Shown here piece after piece: positions 31,396-41,879 of a stretch of DNA of 64,000 nt. Within the stretch, counting starts at the first letter, position 1; the number at the start of each line of letters is the position of its first letter. The stretch comes from Saturnia japonica (lineage: Eukaryota; Arthropoda; Insecta; Lepidoptera; Saturniidae). A program made the position numbers and the translations under genes. The stretch is from NCBI GenBank assembly GCA_033032175.1, contig CM065325.1:7530930-7594929 (forward strand), given 5' to 3'. The notes under the pieces are model-generated. The model was not told the origin of the DNA. It saw only the letters and a list, made by a program, of their open reading frames with translations, and ran no database searches.

Positions 31396-32245
31396 GCTAT
31401 ACGCTATAAGATGCGAAGCAGTAACCATGAACGTCAAGCATTCTGACAAGGTATAGGCAAATACCGGAGATGAGAACTACGATAGGCTGCATAGGTGCGA
31501 TGTCAGCTCGGAACAGTGAAGAGTCGTCGAATAAATTAAAAAGGACTGAAACCGTAGAGCACAGCTTGCAATATAATATATCTCTACTAAGTAAATTATG
31601 TTCTTTTACAAATATTTGGGTGTATTTAGGAAGGATTACATGAAAGCAAATTTTAAATGAGTGAAAGAGAATTTGTTTGGAAGAAGCCACGGCAAACATT
31701 AACAAATTCAAACGTATAGATGGGGCGTTTGGCTTGGCTTGCCATCGATACGAGCTAATTCGGTATTTGATGAACCAATCATAGAAACTCTTGCGATGCA
31801 TCCACACGCATATGCGTAGTTAGTATCACTTGCGCGAACTAAATTATCGATAAATAATTGAACAAATAAAAAAAAAACTAGTTATGTATCTGTTATTTTT
31901 TAACTACTTTCGTTGCCGAATTTTCCAGATTCCTAGTTTAATTTTGCTTGTTTTTACAATAAAAATAGGTTAAACCAAATGTAATAAGTTAGAACCGACA
32001 CAAGATCGACGTGTGTCATGATAGCTTATCAAAAAAAAAAAAAAACACCAGTAGGTATACTCGCAAACGTGCAATACCGATGTTAAGGTTACCTATGTTA
32101 TACAGGCGTTTTTAGAGGTTTGAAGTTTGCAAAAAGTGGCAAACGTGTGGATGCGGTATAACAAGGGCATAGCCAGGTACGGGCAGGGCGGGCAGCGAGG
32201 TGTTGGTAAGCGCCCGGTTAATGTGCTCCCGATAGAAAGAGTAAA
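31396..32245. other. No supported gene
   Basis: A 136-codon minus frame (31397-31807) has no start context, domain or splice support that I can see; its sequence is somewhat less AT-rich than average. Poly(A) near 32030. Confidence 0.4.
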
Positions 32246-32249
32246 TAAT

Positions 32250-32515
32250 TTTTAACATAACATAACATACCATTACGCCTGTATCCCCGAAGGGTTAGGC
32301 AGAGGTGTATTAATGTAAATGTACAGTTCGCCGCGTATGGTTTAGATCCCATGTAATAGGAAGCAAGCCTGTTGCTATTAATCGGGCTCAAAACCAAACT
32401 CCGAACTGCTACTGAGAATTTATAGAAAAACCCAATAAAACTTTTCTCGACCTAGGAATCGAACCCAGGAACTCGAGTATAGCAGTCATGCTTACGATCA
32501 CTAGGCTAATAAAGC
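32250..32515 (-). repeat. tRNA-headed SINE, family 2, copy 1
   Basis: Minus strand: GCTTTATTAGCCTAGTGATC (box A-like TAGCCTAGTGG) and CCTGGGTTCGATTCCTAGG (box B), then a body with TTAATAGCAACAGGCTTGC and ACATGGGATCTAAACCATAC, ending ATACAGGCGTAATGGTATGT then TATGTTA. The plus copy at 39005-39245 matches throughout. Confidence 0.8.
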
Positions 32516-32519
32516 ATCT

Positions 32520-33595
32520 ATAATTTTTTCAAGCTAGGATAAACGACATAATTTAATATTAGTTTTCCGTTGTATGTCACTCTTTCACCGGCCAAATTCT
32601 GGGCTACGATCAGGTGCCATAGAAATGAGAAAATTTGATTTTGTAAAATTTGATTTGTACTGGTTCGAAATCTGATTAACATTTCAGCCATAATAAAAAC
32701 GCTGTTACTAATAAGGAATAAGCTTTCTGAAATTAACAAAAACTTTACAAAAAAGAGATAAGTGAAAAGTATGAAATCCTATTCTGGGATTGGACTGTGT
32801 TTGATTTCGGCACGTTCATTCCAAAATCTATTTTCATTTCCTGCCCTGAATCCATTTCCATTTTGATTTCGCTTCTGTCACGCTTGATGTATTGATTACT
32901 CATTTTATTCAAATCATATCTGGGTGTTAATTTCCATTTGACATTTACAATAGTATGACTACGAGTAAATACGACAATTTACTTAATGTATTTATAAAAA
33001 TTAAAATTTATGAAGTCATTAAAATTTTATATTCAAAAATTAAGAATAATCTCTAAATATCACTTCTCATAGGTGGTTTTGTGGTAACGCTCATACATCC
33101 CTTAAATATAAATCAAAATTAATTATTCAAACGTCATTATAAAGCTTGTTCATCGATATTGACGAACTACAGTTTACAGTTGATGTTTTCGTTAAAAAAA
33201 CGGATTTAAAAAAAGGTGGTATAAAAATTATATTTTCATTAGGAATACCATCAATGGGCGACATTTTAATTAAAATATTCTCACCTAACATGTAGAATAT
33301 ACCATCTATTATCAACCTGATAAACTAACTACTAAGAAATTACTTACTAGCTAAGAAATTTCGGATTAATTATTTAAGAAGACAGCTGTTAGATTGATTA
33401 TGTTCTATATCGATAATTTGCGAAATATATCAAATTTATCATGTAATTAAAATCTGGACTAGCTAAAGAAAATAAAAAAAGCAGACATATGTGTAAAGGC
33501 TAAGCGTGGTTAAAATGAAGGGGCTTAAAGGTTCTAATTTCAGTTAACAACAAACAGGTTACAAAGTCAGGTGCACGTTGCAATCGGCCTTCAGA
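32520..33595. other. Intergenic, no gene seen
   Basis: AT-rich, short frames only. Confidence 0.5.
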
Positions 33596-33599
33596 TCAG

Positions 33600-33850
33600 T
33601 GGGTAAATAGAGATGCAATGAATCACTGTAACTGTTTTCCGATAAGGAGTGGGCTCTGCCCTCTCTCTGCCCGATATAGTCGGCGCGCCTTGTTTTATTG
33701 TGCTACCATTTTCTCTGTATCGCTAGTGAACGCAGCTCGGGCGGAAACTCAGATAAAGTCGCGACCTCACTGTGATCTACAGCTCTGTGTCGAAGAGTTG
33801 TGCTACTACACAATTCGCCGGCTCCTTGGACCAGTTTTACTTTGAATCAT
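33600..33850. other. G+C-richer patch, unassigned
   Basis: GTGGGCTCTGCCCTCTCTCT, ATATAGTCGGCGCGCCTTG and CAATTCGCCGGCTCCTTGG stand out from AT-rich flanks. It could be part of an LTR or another repeat, but no second copy was found here. Confidence 0.3.
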
Positions 33851-34300
33851 ATATCGATCCTACAGGCACTTACTACTTACTGCTTTTGCATTTTATCAAT
33901 TGTGTAATTTTACTGAAAGTAATCAAAATAAATTACTATTTTATGTTATTGAATACAATTTGTCTCTTTTTCCTATTCAAATTTTTATGTCTACTACTGT
34001 AAACGTGTAGGACGTCCTCTTATAACGGGATTTTGTTTTTGTTTGGTGTAATGCGTTTTCCAAATGACAAAAGTGATATTAAATTTAGTAATTTGATTGT
34101 CATAAAAGTGACTTAAATTTTCATAGAATATTTTATCTTTTTTTATTATAATTATTCGGAACAAACATTTTTCAGTACCCAATTTTGAGCACAATACAAT
34201 ATAAAAACGGCAGCGAAGGTACACAGAAATAAGAAGTTACACCGAATCTTTATTTTGGAGTTCAAGAAAATTAAATTGAATACTTCACGCTAATAATTAA
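33851..34300. other. Intergenic, no gene seen
   Basis: AT-rich. Confidence 0.5.
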
Positions 34301-34910
34301 TTAAAGAATTCTTGGGCACAAGTAAAAGATGTGCGAGTCAGATATCAACAATAAAAATAAATAAAACCCTATATCAACACCTAAAAATCCAAATGATATG
34401 CGTATTGATACGCTTAGGTGCGGCACACACAAAAAGCTTACAGAGCCATTCGCAAATTTTATTTGCATTGCTCTGAGTTTGTGAGATAATGCCAGTTGGA
34501 AACTGAGAAGGGTTAGTGTTGTCAAAGTAACAAGGGTTAATACACGTCGAACAACGCTTCCTATTTCCAAGACACTGGATTACTATAAAACGTGACTTCA
34601 AACGTTGTTTGAAAAGCGCTTTCACTTGGACGATGTAACATCATTGAAAACTCTTAGATTTTTCATATGTACGATTTAGGTATGTTATATGTCAAAGAGC
34701 TTTAATAGCAAAGAATAAACGATTTTTTTCGAACTAGCATAACATGGGCTATTATACATATTGGTCTCTGCCAGCGCAAAAAGCGTTGCGTATTGACTGA
34801 AGTGGTAATCAGTGCCGAGTGACTTCTGGAGGTATGTGCTTCGACGTAGAGTTTATCAGAAAAGATAGATGATATATTTTTTGTTACACGGAAAAATGAC
34901 GGCACTTTGC
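34301..34910 (-). other. Region with several unsupported minus-strand frames
   Basis: Overlapping frames at 34301-34570 and 34374-34625 (the latter with seven or more cysteines, e.g. CLGNRKRCSTCINPC) and one at 34702-34905 are open. None has a recognisable domain or consistent splice context, and overlapping openness argues against coding. AATAAA lies downstream at about 34244-34251 on the minus strand. Confidence 0.2.
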
Positions 34911-34924
34911 GTGATGGTAATCAT

Positions 34925-35050
34925 ATTTCAAATCCAAATACAAGAGCTGGCCTGCAAGTAGTTGCGTACGCTTGATTACCGGATATACACAGACTGATCT
35001 CGGATCGCGACTTGTCTAAGCGTGCTACTATGACTTGGTGTTTGGGGGGC
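34925..35050 (-). repeat. Repeat family C fragment (GATCAGTCTGTGTATATCCGG)
   Basis: Minus strand TCCGAGATCAGTCTGTGTAT then CCGGTAATCAAGC matches the family C core seen at 36770-36850 and 49130-49175. Confidence 0.5.
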
Positions 35051-35840
35051 GAGATCTAGTTGAACACAATTTTCGTTTCCTATCACCTATAAATATACGA
35101 GTATCATCATCTCACAACGAAGGCTCCATACAAAGTTTACTAATAACGTTTTTATGTGCTGCTTTAAGAATTCAATCATTAAAATGCATTATATTTTAAC
35201 TTTAATTTTATTTTGATAATAAACATAAAATACTTGTACAAAGTACACATAGATCTGCCCTTGCTTATGGACTAAAGTAACTAAGATATCGCATCGCGCC
35301 CCGTCTGAATATTATCCTTGGACACTTAAATTGTTACTGAAATTAATTGGCTTTTAATTAATTTCCACAATAATTAATAGAGATGCGCCGATTGTTCGGC
35401 TAAATATTCGTATACGTATTATTAATAAGGTACATAATATTTATCTATTAACTTAATTTATCCTACGGTTTGAGGAATATAATCGATATGGCTATATGCA
35501 TGTAGGTGAATATTAAAAGTTCTTATTTATTCTAATTATGACAGTCCAACGTTTATGGAAAGTACCATCGTCTCAACTATTTTCGCATTAAAACAGCAGT
35601 AGGCGCGTAACACTTGGACACCACTCGTTCTAACTTAGGTCTCAAAGGTAGCTAACTTCGAAGTGACTGATCTTGGTTAAAACTAAAATCATTATCACGG
35701 GGCTGCAGTGAGCTGTTGAGGTCGAGTGGACGACATGATCGTTTGCTACTACTGCTACTTTTAAAGAAAAAGTGGATACATAAGTATACATTCTTTTCTT
35801 TTGAAGTTATACTTCCTTCAATAGTCACAAGCCATGTTAC
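35051..35840. other. Intergenic, no gene seen
   Basis: AT-rich; frame 35652-35876 on minus unsupported. Confidence 0.45.
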
Positions 35841-35844
35841 ATGT

Positions 35845-36005
35845 CGCATTACATCGAGTGTGACTATCTTCACCACGTTACAACAATATGCTTAGGAAGC
35901 AACTTCATAGTGTAGCCTTTTTGTTACAACGTGGGCGTGCATTGTAAAGATTCACTCTCAATATTTTTTCATAACGCGTCTAAAAAAATGTAACTTCAAA
36001 ATGTA
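35845..36005 (+). repeat. Diverged direct duplication, unit 1
   Basis: Aligns with 36135-36295 at an offset of 290 bases: ACATCGAGTGTGACTATCTTC / ACATCGATTGTGACGTGACT, CACCACGTTACAACAA, AAGCAACTTCATAGTGTAGC, then CGTAAAAATTC / TGTAAAGATTC and AACGCGTCTAAAAAAATGTA. Confidence 0.6.
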
Positions 36006-36134
36006 AAAGCTCAAAGTCTAAAAAGATTGTATAGACATCTAGCGTTACAATTATAAACTACGTAGTTAGTTAACTAAAGAGTATTAATCATAATTGATTT
36101 CCTCATTTGTAATTATTTATAGATGGCATTTTAC

Positions 36135-36295
36135 AAAATAACATCGATTGTGACGTGACTATCTCCACCACGATAAAACAAGAGGTTTAGCGAGCAACTT
36201 CATGATGCAGACTTTTTATTACTATATGCTGCGAATCGTAAAAATTCTTATCACATGTTCAAAACGCACCTAGAAAAGTATGCCTTCAAATAATG
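36135..36295 (+). repeat. Diverged direct duplication, unit 2
   Basis: Partner of 35845-36005. A shorter trace (TGTTACAACACGGGCCCG) near 36360 could be a third, partial unit. Confidence 0.6.
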
Positions 36296-36299
36296 TTGT

Positions 36300-36745
36300 T
36301 TCCAGTGAGCATTAAGCCCATAATCCTCATAAGTATAGAAGACACCCTATCTGTTACAACACGGGCCCGTAGTACCTAACTCTAACTACGTATAAGTAAA
36401 TTAGCATTATACACACAATAAAGTGAAGCCATTTCCAACGTCACTGTAACCACGAACGGTGCATCTGAAGCTTGCGCTTTATTTTACGGCAATTTATTTC
36501 GTAGCGAGTGAATGTCGTCCCTGAGATTGCATTAGACAAATTCATCTTGCCTAATACGCTATTTCGTCTGCAGCTGACGTCTGTGAAATCATGGCGTCTT
36601 TTGTATTTATAATTTGAATATATTTGCGTTAATTTTTTCATACATTATTAGCGGTTATTGCGGTAAAACATTTATGTCTAAATGGTAGGATATGACAATT
36701 ATTGTGTTCGACTGAAAAACTACTACCATATATATAGGTGCAGCA
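36300..36745. other. Intergenic, no gene seen
   Basis: The 66-codon minus frame at 36441-36641 is unsupported. Confidence 0.45.
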
Positions 36746-36748
36746 CCT

Positions 36749-36925
36749 GCGATAGTGGCACGGTTAGACATGTTACGTTCCGGAATCAGCCGAAGTGTAT
36801 CCTGTAATCAAGCGGGGTCAAGCTGGGTCGCGACCACCTTGCACACCATGTGTCACAGTGACAGACAGACAGATAGTCACAGTAATTCTCTTTTTAATTG
36901 TCGCATTTCGGAAGTAGCCAGGAAT
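36749..36925 (+). repeat. Repeat family C, dimeric copy
   Basis: TTACGTTCCGGAATCAGCCG at ~36774 recurs as GTCGCATTTCGGAAGTAGCC at ~36899, ~125 bases later. Between them are AGCTGGGTCGCGACCACCTT and GCACACC, and CACAGTAATTCTCTTTTT. The same order is seen at 49130-49395. Confidence 0.65.
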
Positions 36926-37114
36926 GGTAAATAGTGGCGCAATAATCCTGGTACAGATGTCGGTAAAAGCTGACATTTGAATATTTTCTAGAAAACATTT
37001 TTTAGTTTAAGAAAATTAGTAAACTCCAAGATCTCATATTCTATCTTCCGCCCCATACGATGACCTTTTTTTTTTTGAATAAAGCACAATGGTCCTTGAT
37101 CAATGTAAATATGA

Positions 37115-37275
37115 AGCACACACTTTCACACACATCCGTTTAATTACAAACTAAGCAAAGCTTGTATTTTGGTAACTAAATAGCTGATATACGTTTATAT
37201 ATGATATATCAATAACTATATATATATATATTTATACATCAATAGTAGAGCTTGCTATCACTGCACCACAGTGTT
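37115..37275 (-). repeat. tRNA-headed SINE family 1, truncated
   Basis: TTTAATTACAAACTAAGCAA then AGCTTGTATTTTGGTAACTA and AATAGCTGATA match the tail of 31048-31275. The head is replaced by a (TA)n run and AGTAGAGCTTGCTATCACTG. Confidence 0.65.
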
Positions 37276-37364
37276 ATTGCGTACTATGGTAATGTTTACC
37301 TGGTACATGGTATAAGACCCCGAAACCTGATACTTGTACCAGGAACCTGTTAAGTACGTCTACC

Positions 37365-37450
37365 TTTCCTGGAATCAGCTAGTGTACATCAAGCTGCTGA
37401 GAGGCTTACAGCCCGACAAGATCACGGCGACTGCCTTTGTTTTGTGATAA
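37365..37450 (+). repeat. Repeat family C fragment
   Basis: CCTGGAATCAGCTAGTGTAC, CAAGCTGCTGAGAGGCTTAC then AGCCCGACAAGATCACGG, equivalent to ATCAGCCAGTGTATATTCAG then CTGCCGAATGGCTTACAGAG at ~49300. Confidence 0.6.
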
Positions 37451-37454
37451 TACT

Positions 37455-38325
37455 CTGCTTTCCATTAAGAACAATGCCTTCACTTGGCCGTAAATAAAAA
37501 CAAAAATGCCAATTGATTTGGAGATGTTATTAACTGTATTGGGATTAGCTGATAAGACGAGGTGAGTTGTAACGGTTGTTATACCATTTCCATTTGTTTA
37601 TTTTCTCGGTGACAGCTCTTGTGAAAACTTGAACGAGCGTCTTTTTTAGTGATAAACGTAACACGATAACAGACCCGATATTTTTTTACAAAATGTAAGT
37701 AACTAAACTACTGCCGGATAATTTTGTACAAATTTATTAACTAATATTATATATCATTACAAGATGTTACACGTATTATTTCTTGATTGATAATGCCAAC
37801 TTCTTCAAAATTTTCGCAGCTGTTGTAAAATAAGTAGGTATAGGTAGGTACTCGCCAATGAAACGAAATAATTATAACGACAGGTAATCTTCATTTACTT
37901 ATTTTAATCAAAATCTAATGAATCGTCACTGTCGCTCGATGTGCGATCGATATCATTACTTATTTGGTCACAACACTACAACTATCAAATTAGAACTGTC
38001 ATAGAGAAAATAAAGAAATGGAAATGGTATAAGTAGTAAAGGTGTTTCACGTCTAAAACAAAACACATTTTTAAAATTAACTTTTACCATGAAATATTGA
38101 TTGGCTAGCATTTATACACTAGAATATACAGTCAGTGAATTAGACTTGCAAGAGATTTACATTATAATGACTGTACAAGAGCGATTTATATTGCTGACAC
38201 TTGAAATGACTAAATTTGTATGCGATTTGAATATTGAAAATTAAATGTAAAGGAATATTCTAATTTTACTTTTAGATATTTTTATAGATTTATTTTTAGT
38301 ATTATATTTGTAGAGTATTATATAA
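37455..38325. other. Intergenic, no gene seen
   Basis: AT-rich. Confidence 0.5.
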
Positions 38326-38328
38326 ATT

Positions 38329-38864
38329 GTTACACCCGTGGGTATTAAACATGCCGATGATTGACGCGAAGAAGATTTATTGGAATTCCACACAGTTACA
38401 AATTACACGAGCTCACAACACTGTAATTTATTACACTGTGGTTTAGCTTCATTTTATCGCTCTTTGTTATCGCTTTATAATTCAAAACTGAACTGCCTCG
38501 GCGCCGCGTCTGTGTCGCTTATATACCTACACTAAAGATCGCAGAAACGTCGTGAAGCCTCGCGATTTTTCATTGATATTTACTTTTAATTATTACTCGA
38601 TGACGTAATCGATGAGCCCTATACATGTGTGTGTAAACTGCAATGTTTACAAAAACATGCGCCGCAGTTGTTTACGACGTGAACATTATTTCGATGTACT
38701 GGGAAGTTTCTAGTTGCTTAGAGATATTTCGGGAACAGGATTTTCTCTATCTTTTTAATCGGGTTGTAACAGGTCGTAATAATATTAATGTGCCTACTAG
38801 GGATAGTTCATTAAACATTGTGTTTATAGGTACTTGAAAAACTGTCAACAAACATAGGCGTAAC
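38329..38864. mobile_element. Candidate solo LTR, ~536 bp
   Basis: Left end GTTACACCCGTGGGTATTAA and right end GGCGTAAC form short inverted termini (GTTAC...GTAAC). The same five bases AAATT flank both sides (38324-38328 and 38865-38869), as expected of a target duplication. Inside is a TATA-like CTTATATACC (~38519) after a G+C-rich stretch (CTCGGCGCCGCGTCTGTG), a promoter-like layout. A nearer TTGTAACA at 38764-38771 is an alternative end but without matching flanks. No internal region of a retrotransposon adjoins. Confidence 0.4.
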
Positions 38865-38883
38865 AAATTATATTTTATTAGAA

Positions 38884-38925
38884 AACTAGCGACCCGCACC
38901 AGTTTCGCATGGGTACAATTTACAA
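38884..38925 (+). repeat. ACTAGCGACCCGC-type repeat start
   Basis: AAACTAGCGACCCGCACCAG then TTTCGCATGGGTAC, a variant of the ACTAGCTGTGCCCGCGACTTC family start. Confidence 0.45.
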
Positions 38926-39004
38926 TGTTGTGTAGGCTTTATGTTTAAAAAAAGCTTGATTTAGAGTTTATCGCTTTAATGTTAGTTCTTAACTTTATAA
39001 CTGC

Positions 39005-39245
39005 CTTATTAGCCTAGTGGGCCTAAACGCGAATGCTATGTTCGAAGTCCTAGGTTCGATACCTAAAACGCGCAAAGTGTTAAAGATGAAATTCACAGTA
39101 GCTGCTCGAAGTTTGGCTTTATATCCGATTAATATTGGCAATAGGCTCGCCCCTTATTACATGGGACCTAAAACATACCCGGCGAACTGTGTGTGTACAC
39201 CTGCGCTTAAAACATCGGGGATACAGACGTGATGGTATGTTATGT
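39005..39245 (+). repeat. tRNA-headed SINE, family 2, copy 2
   Basis: CCTTATTAGCCTAGTGGGCC (box A) and GTCCTAGGTTCGATACCT (box B) start a ~240-bp element matching the reverse of 32250-32515, ending TACAGACGTGATGGTATGTT then ATGTA. The 71-codon frame in it is not a gene. Confidence 0.8.
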
Positions 39246-39609
39246 AATTTCATAGTTACAAATAGAGCGTTTAGCTCGTGACGAGCAATACATCATAGGT
39301 GAGGAGTACCTGCCAACCGACCGCGACCGATTTGCTGAGAGAAATTTTGAATTCGCGATATCTTCTATGGTATTCATTTCAATGGAAAACTGTAAAAGAT
39401 AATCTTAATCTACATTAAATACCTAAGTTAACTAACACACCTATCTGGATAAAGATTAATACTGAATTGGAGGAAATAGTTTTGCAAATATTGGTAATAT
39501 TTTCAATTATTATGTTAAAGATAAAAATAGTTACTGTGAGATAAATTTAGGAGATAGATATATACCAGCACGAATTTTCTCTAAGTCTTTTGGAACTACA
39601 ATTATTTAC

Positions 39610-39880
39610 TACATTATTTTGATGTATCTTATAAGATTTAGCCAGCGTAAGCCATGTAAGCACCCGAAAATGATTTTTTGACGACTTAATTAACAGTAAA
39701 TGAATTTTCACGACTATACAAAAACTTAATTGGAATGTATTGTTTAAATAAACCTCCTGTATTTTTTTTCTAAATTATAGTGAAATCCGCATTAAAATCC
39801 GATGCGTAGTTTTAAAGATCTGAGCATACATAGGGACAGGTGCAGCGGGAAGCAACTTCATTTTATACTATGTAATAAAG
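39610..39880 (-). repeat. AATGAAGTCGCTTCC-type repeat, reverse copy
   Basis: Reverse complement of the 21200-21445 copy: TTAGCCAGCGTAAGCCATGT at its start, CCGATGCGTAGTTTTAAAGA near the end, and GGGAAGCAACTTCATTTTAT at the terminus. Confidence 0.7.
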
Positions 39881-39914
39881 ATATTGAAAATTACGTAAAA
39901 ATAAAATAATTTGG

Positions 39915-40720
39915 ACATCATCATCATCATTTCAGCCGAAAGACGTCCACTGCTCCCCTCCACGAAAAATCGACACAACGACCGGTTCTGTGCTGCCCGC
40001 AACCTTTACCAGGTCGTCGGATCACCTTATAGCGGTTCTACCCACGTTGCGTCTTCCGGTAAGTGGTCTTCCGCCACATCGTCCAACTGTTCTACGAGCT
40101 ACGTGCCTCGCCCACTGCCACTTAGGTCTAGCTATTCTTAGGGCTATGTCGGTGACTTTGGTGCTCCTGCGTATCTCCTCATTTCAGATTTGATCACCCA
40201 GATAAACCCCAAGCATAACCCTTTCCATTGCCCTCTGAGTGACCTTGAGTTTTCTTATGAGGCCCATGGCTAGGTACCATGTCTCAGTACCCTATGTAAT
40301 TACTGGCAACATACAATGGTCAAACAATTTCGTCTTGGGACATTGCGGTATCCTGGACGAGATGAAACTACGTAGCTTCCTAAATGCTGCCAGCGCTATT
40401 GGATTCGATAATTGACCTCTTTGTAGACTTTGGGTGTACCTAACTGGATAGTTTGTCTCGGGTAAATATAATTATCAACAATACATACATAGACGTTTAA
40501 CATGATTTTCGTCTTGGCCATGTTCATTCTAAGACCAACTCATACAGAGGCTTTAATGAGGTAATTGAGTATTGTACGGAGGTCCTCTATGTTCTCAGCC
40601 AAGACTACAATGTCATCGGCAAACCGAAGGTGAGTGATGTACTCACCGTTTATTTTGATGCCTAGTCCTTCCCAGTACAGAACCTTGAAAATATCTTCCA
40701 GTGCTGTCTGCAAATACATA
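39915..40720 (-). pseudogene. RTE-like reverse transcriptase, 3' remnant
   Basis: Minus strand, from ~40715 down: YLQTALEDIFKVLYWEGLGI, then KINGEYITHLRFADDIVVLA and ENIEDLRTILNYL. FADD is the polymerase metal-binding box in the RTE form. Further down, frames broken by stops keep traces of the family's C-terminal WRWAGHIARR / RPGKGCG-like region (TGTGGCCCAC, GTCGTCGGATCACC on the plus strand). The element ends in an ATG trinucleotide run (CATCATCATCATC at 39917), the usual RTE tail in Lepidoptera. It is 5'-truncated and inactive. Confidence 0.7.
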
Positions 40721-40729
40721 GATTTCTTT

Positions 40730-41325
40730 TTTATATGTACATAACTTAAACGCAATTTATAGATCATACAAATCTTCATACATGTAAAAATACATCTTAA
40801 ATTTACTTCCAGACCATAAACTACATTCATACCAAATTTCTTGAAATTCGGTCTAGTAGTTTCTGCGTGATTAATTTGCAAACTAACAGACAGAAAAAAA
40901 TTGTTGACATGTTTTCTCTCTGTGATTTTAAAACTGGCAGTATTTTTTGGAAAATATATTTAATGTATAGATTTAGAAAATAATAAACATACATTTTGTT
41001 CCAATACAATAGTGGCAAATGGATATGCAAACATGAAACGGATAAGGTATTCCTCGCTGTTGATAGTTTGGTACTTGGTGGATTTTGTGCGGTGAAACGG
41101 AATACCGTCTAAGTGGCTGCTTTGTGGTTTATGTTGGAAACGTGTTATCCTTCAAACGGAGTCGCATTACCTACATTTAATAGACGTATTCTATACAAGA
41201 ACGAGCACAGACAATTTCCGAGAAAAATCGATTGATTATGTTCTTTGTGAACGTTAATATTTCTAATTATTTTAATTATACTGTTCTCTTTTATAAACAA
41301 GAACGTATTTAATAAAAATATACTA
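40730..41325. other. No gene seen
   Basis: 40740-40880 carries a TTCTTGAAATTCGGTCTAGT then TTCTGCGTG stretch typical of repeat tails of the 'AATTTGGT...CGGTTTAGGCGTGA' kind. Confidence 0.4.
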
Positions 41326-41329
41326 TGTG

Positions 41330-41505
41330 TAGCGACATCTCTCGCCACATATGTTTGGTGGTCGAGTGGTTTAAACCGGCGGACTATCGATTTACGATAT
41401 TCGCTAGCTGAACTAGCTGGTACCCGCGACTTTGTCAGCGTATTATTGGATATACACAAACTGATCTCGGAACACAACAAACCAAAAGAAAATCATAATT
41501 GGGTT
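41330..41505 (-). repeat. LTR-like or composite repeat, copy 2
   Basis: TGTAGCGACATCTCTCGCCA at 41337 and GATCTCGGAACACAACAAAC then CAAAAGAAAATCATA at 41464 are the reverse of the two ends of 28918-29210. The middle differs and contains GGTCGAGTGGTTTAAACCGG, a box A-like word, and TATTGGATATACACAAACTG, a family C core. Confidence 0.45.
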
Positions 41506-41755
41506 TGTCACTATTGTATGGTGATCGCAATCCCTAACCCCCTGCTAATTACTGCATATATACCGGCTAATTTTGAAAATCGCCCAACCAAAAAAATCAT
41601 AGATGGATTTATATCTATGTGTATGGTGGTAGCTATCTCTACCACCTCGCTGTATTTATTACTGCATCTGCACCGGTGGCCTTCGGAATATGAAAAACAA
41701 AAAATAATCATAGATGGGTTTATAACTATGTGTATGGTATTGTAATGAACCAACA
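41491..41755 (+). repeat. Minisatellite, ~104-111 bp period, about 2.5 units
   Basis: AATCAT followed by a GATGG(A/G)TTTATA...CTATGTGTATGGT block recurs at 41491, 41595 and 41706, with TTACTGCAT(A/C)T...ACCGG(C/T) in between. A 99-codon frame (41446-41745) runs through it and shows the period as repeated IIDGFI(S/T)MCMV, but it has no other gene feature. Confidence 0.6.
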
Positions 41756-41879
41756 CATTAGCCGTCCCAATAACACTTCAAAAATAATTAAAATCATCCC
41801 CTATCGTACCGGCTTGCGGAAAGGTTTTTGAAAAACGTGAAACCCCTTTTATTTCTTACCAAAAGCATAAAATTAAATA

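Noticed and set aside
31397..31807. 136-codon minus frame as a gene
   Set aside because: No domain, no start or splice context, and no poly(A) signal placed to fit; length alone is weak evidence.
34374..34625. Cysteine-rich minus frame as a secreted peptide
   Set aside because: Competes with an equally open overlapping frame, lacks a signal peptide in its own frame and shows no cysteine spacing that I know.
38329..38771. LTR ending at the nearer TTGTAACA
   Set aside because: Flanks do not match (TAAAT and GGTCG), whereas the end at 38864 gives a perfect AAATT duplication.
41491..41755. CRISPR-like array
   Set aside because: Only 2.5 imperfect units of about 105-111 bp without a constant short repeat and unique spacers; it is a minisatellite in eukaryotic DNA.
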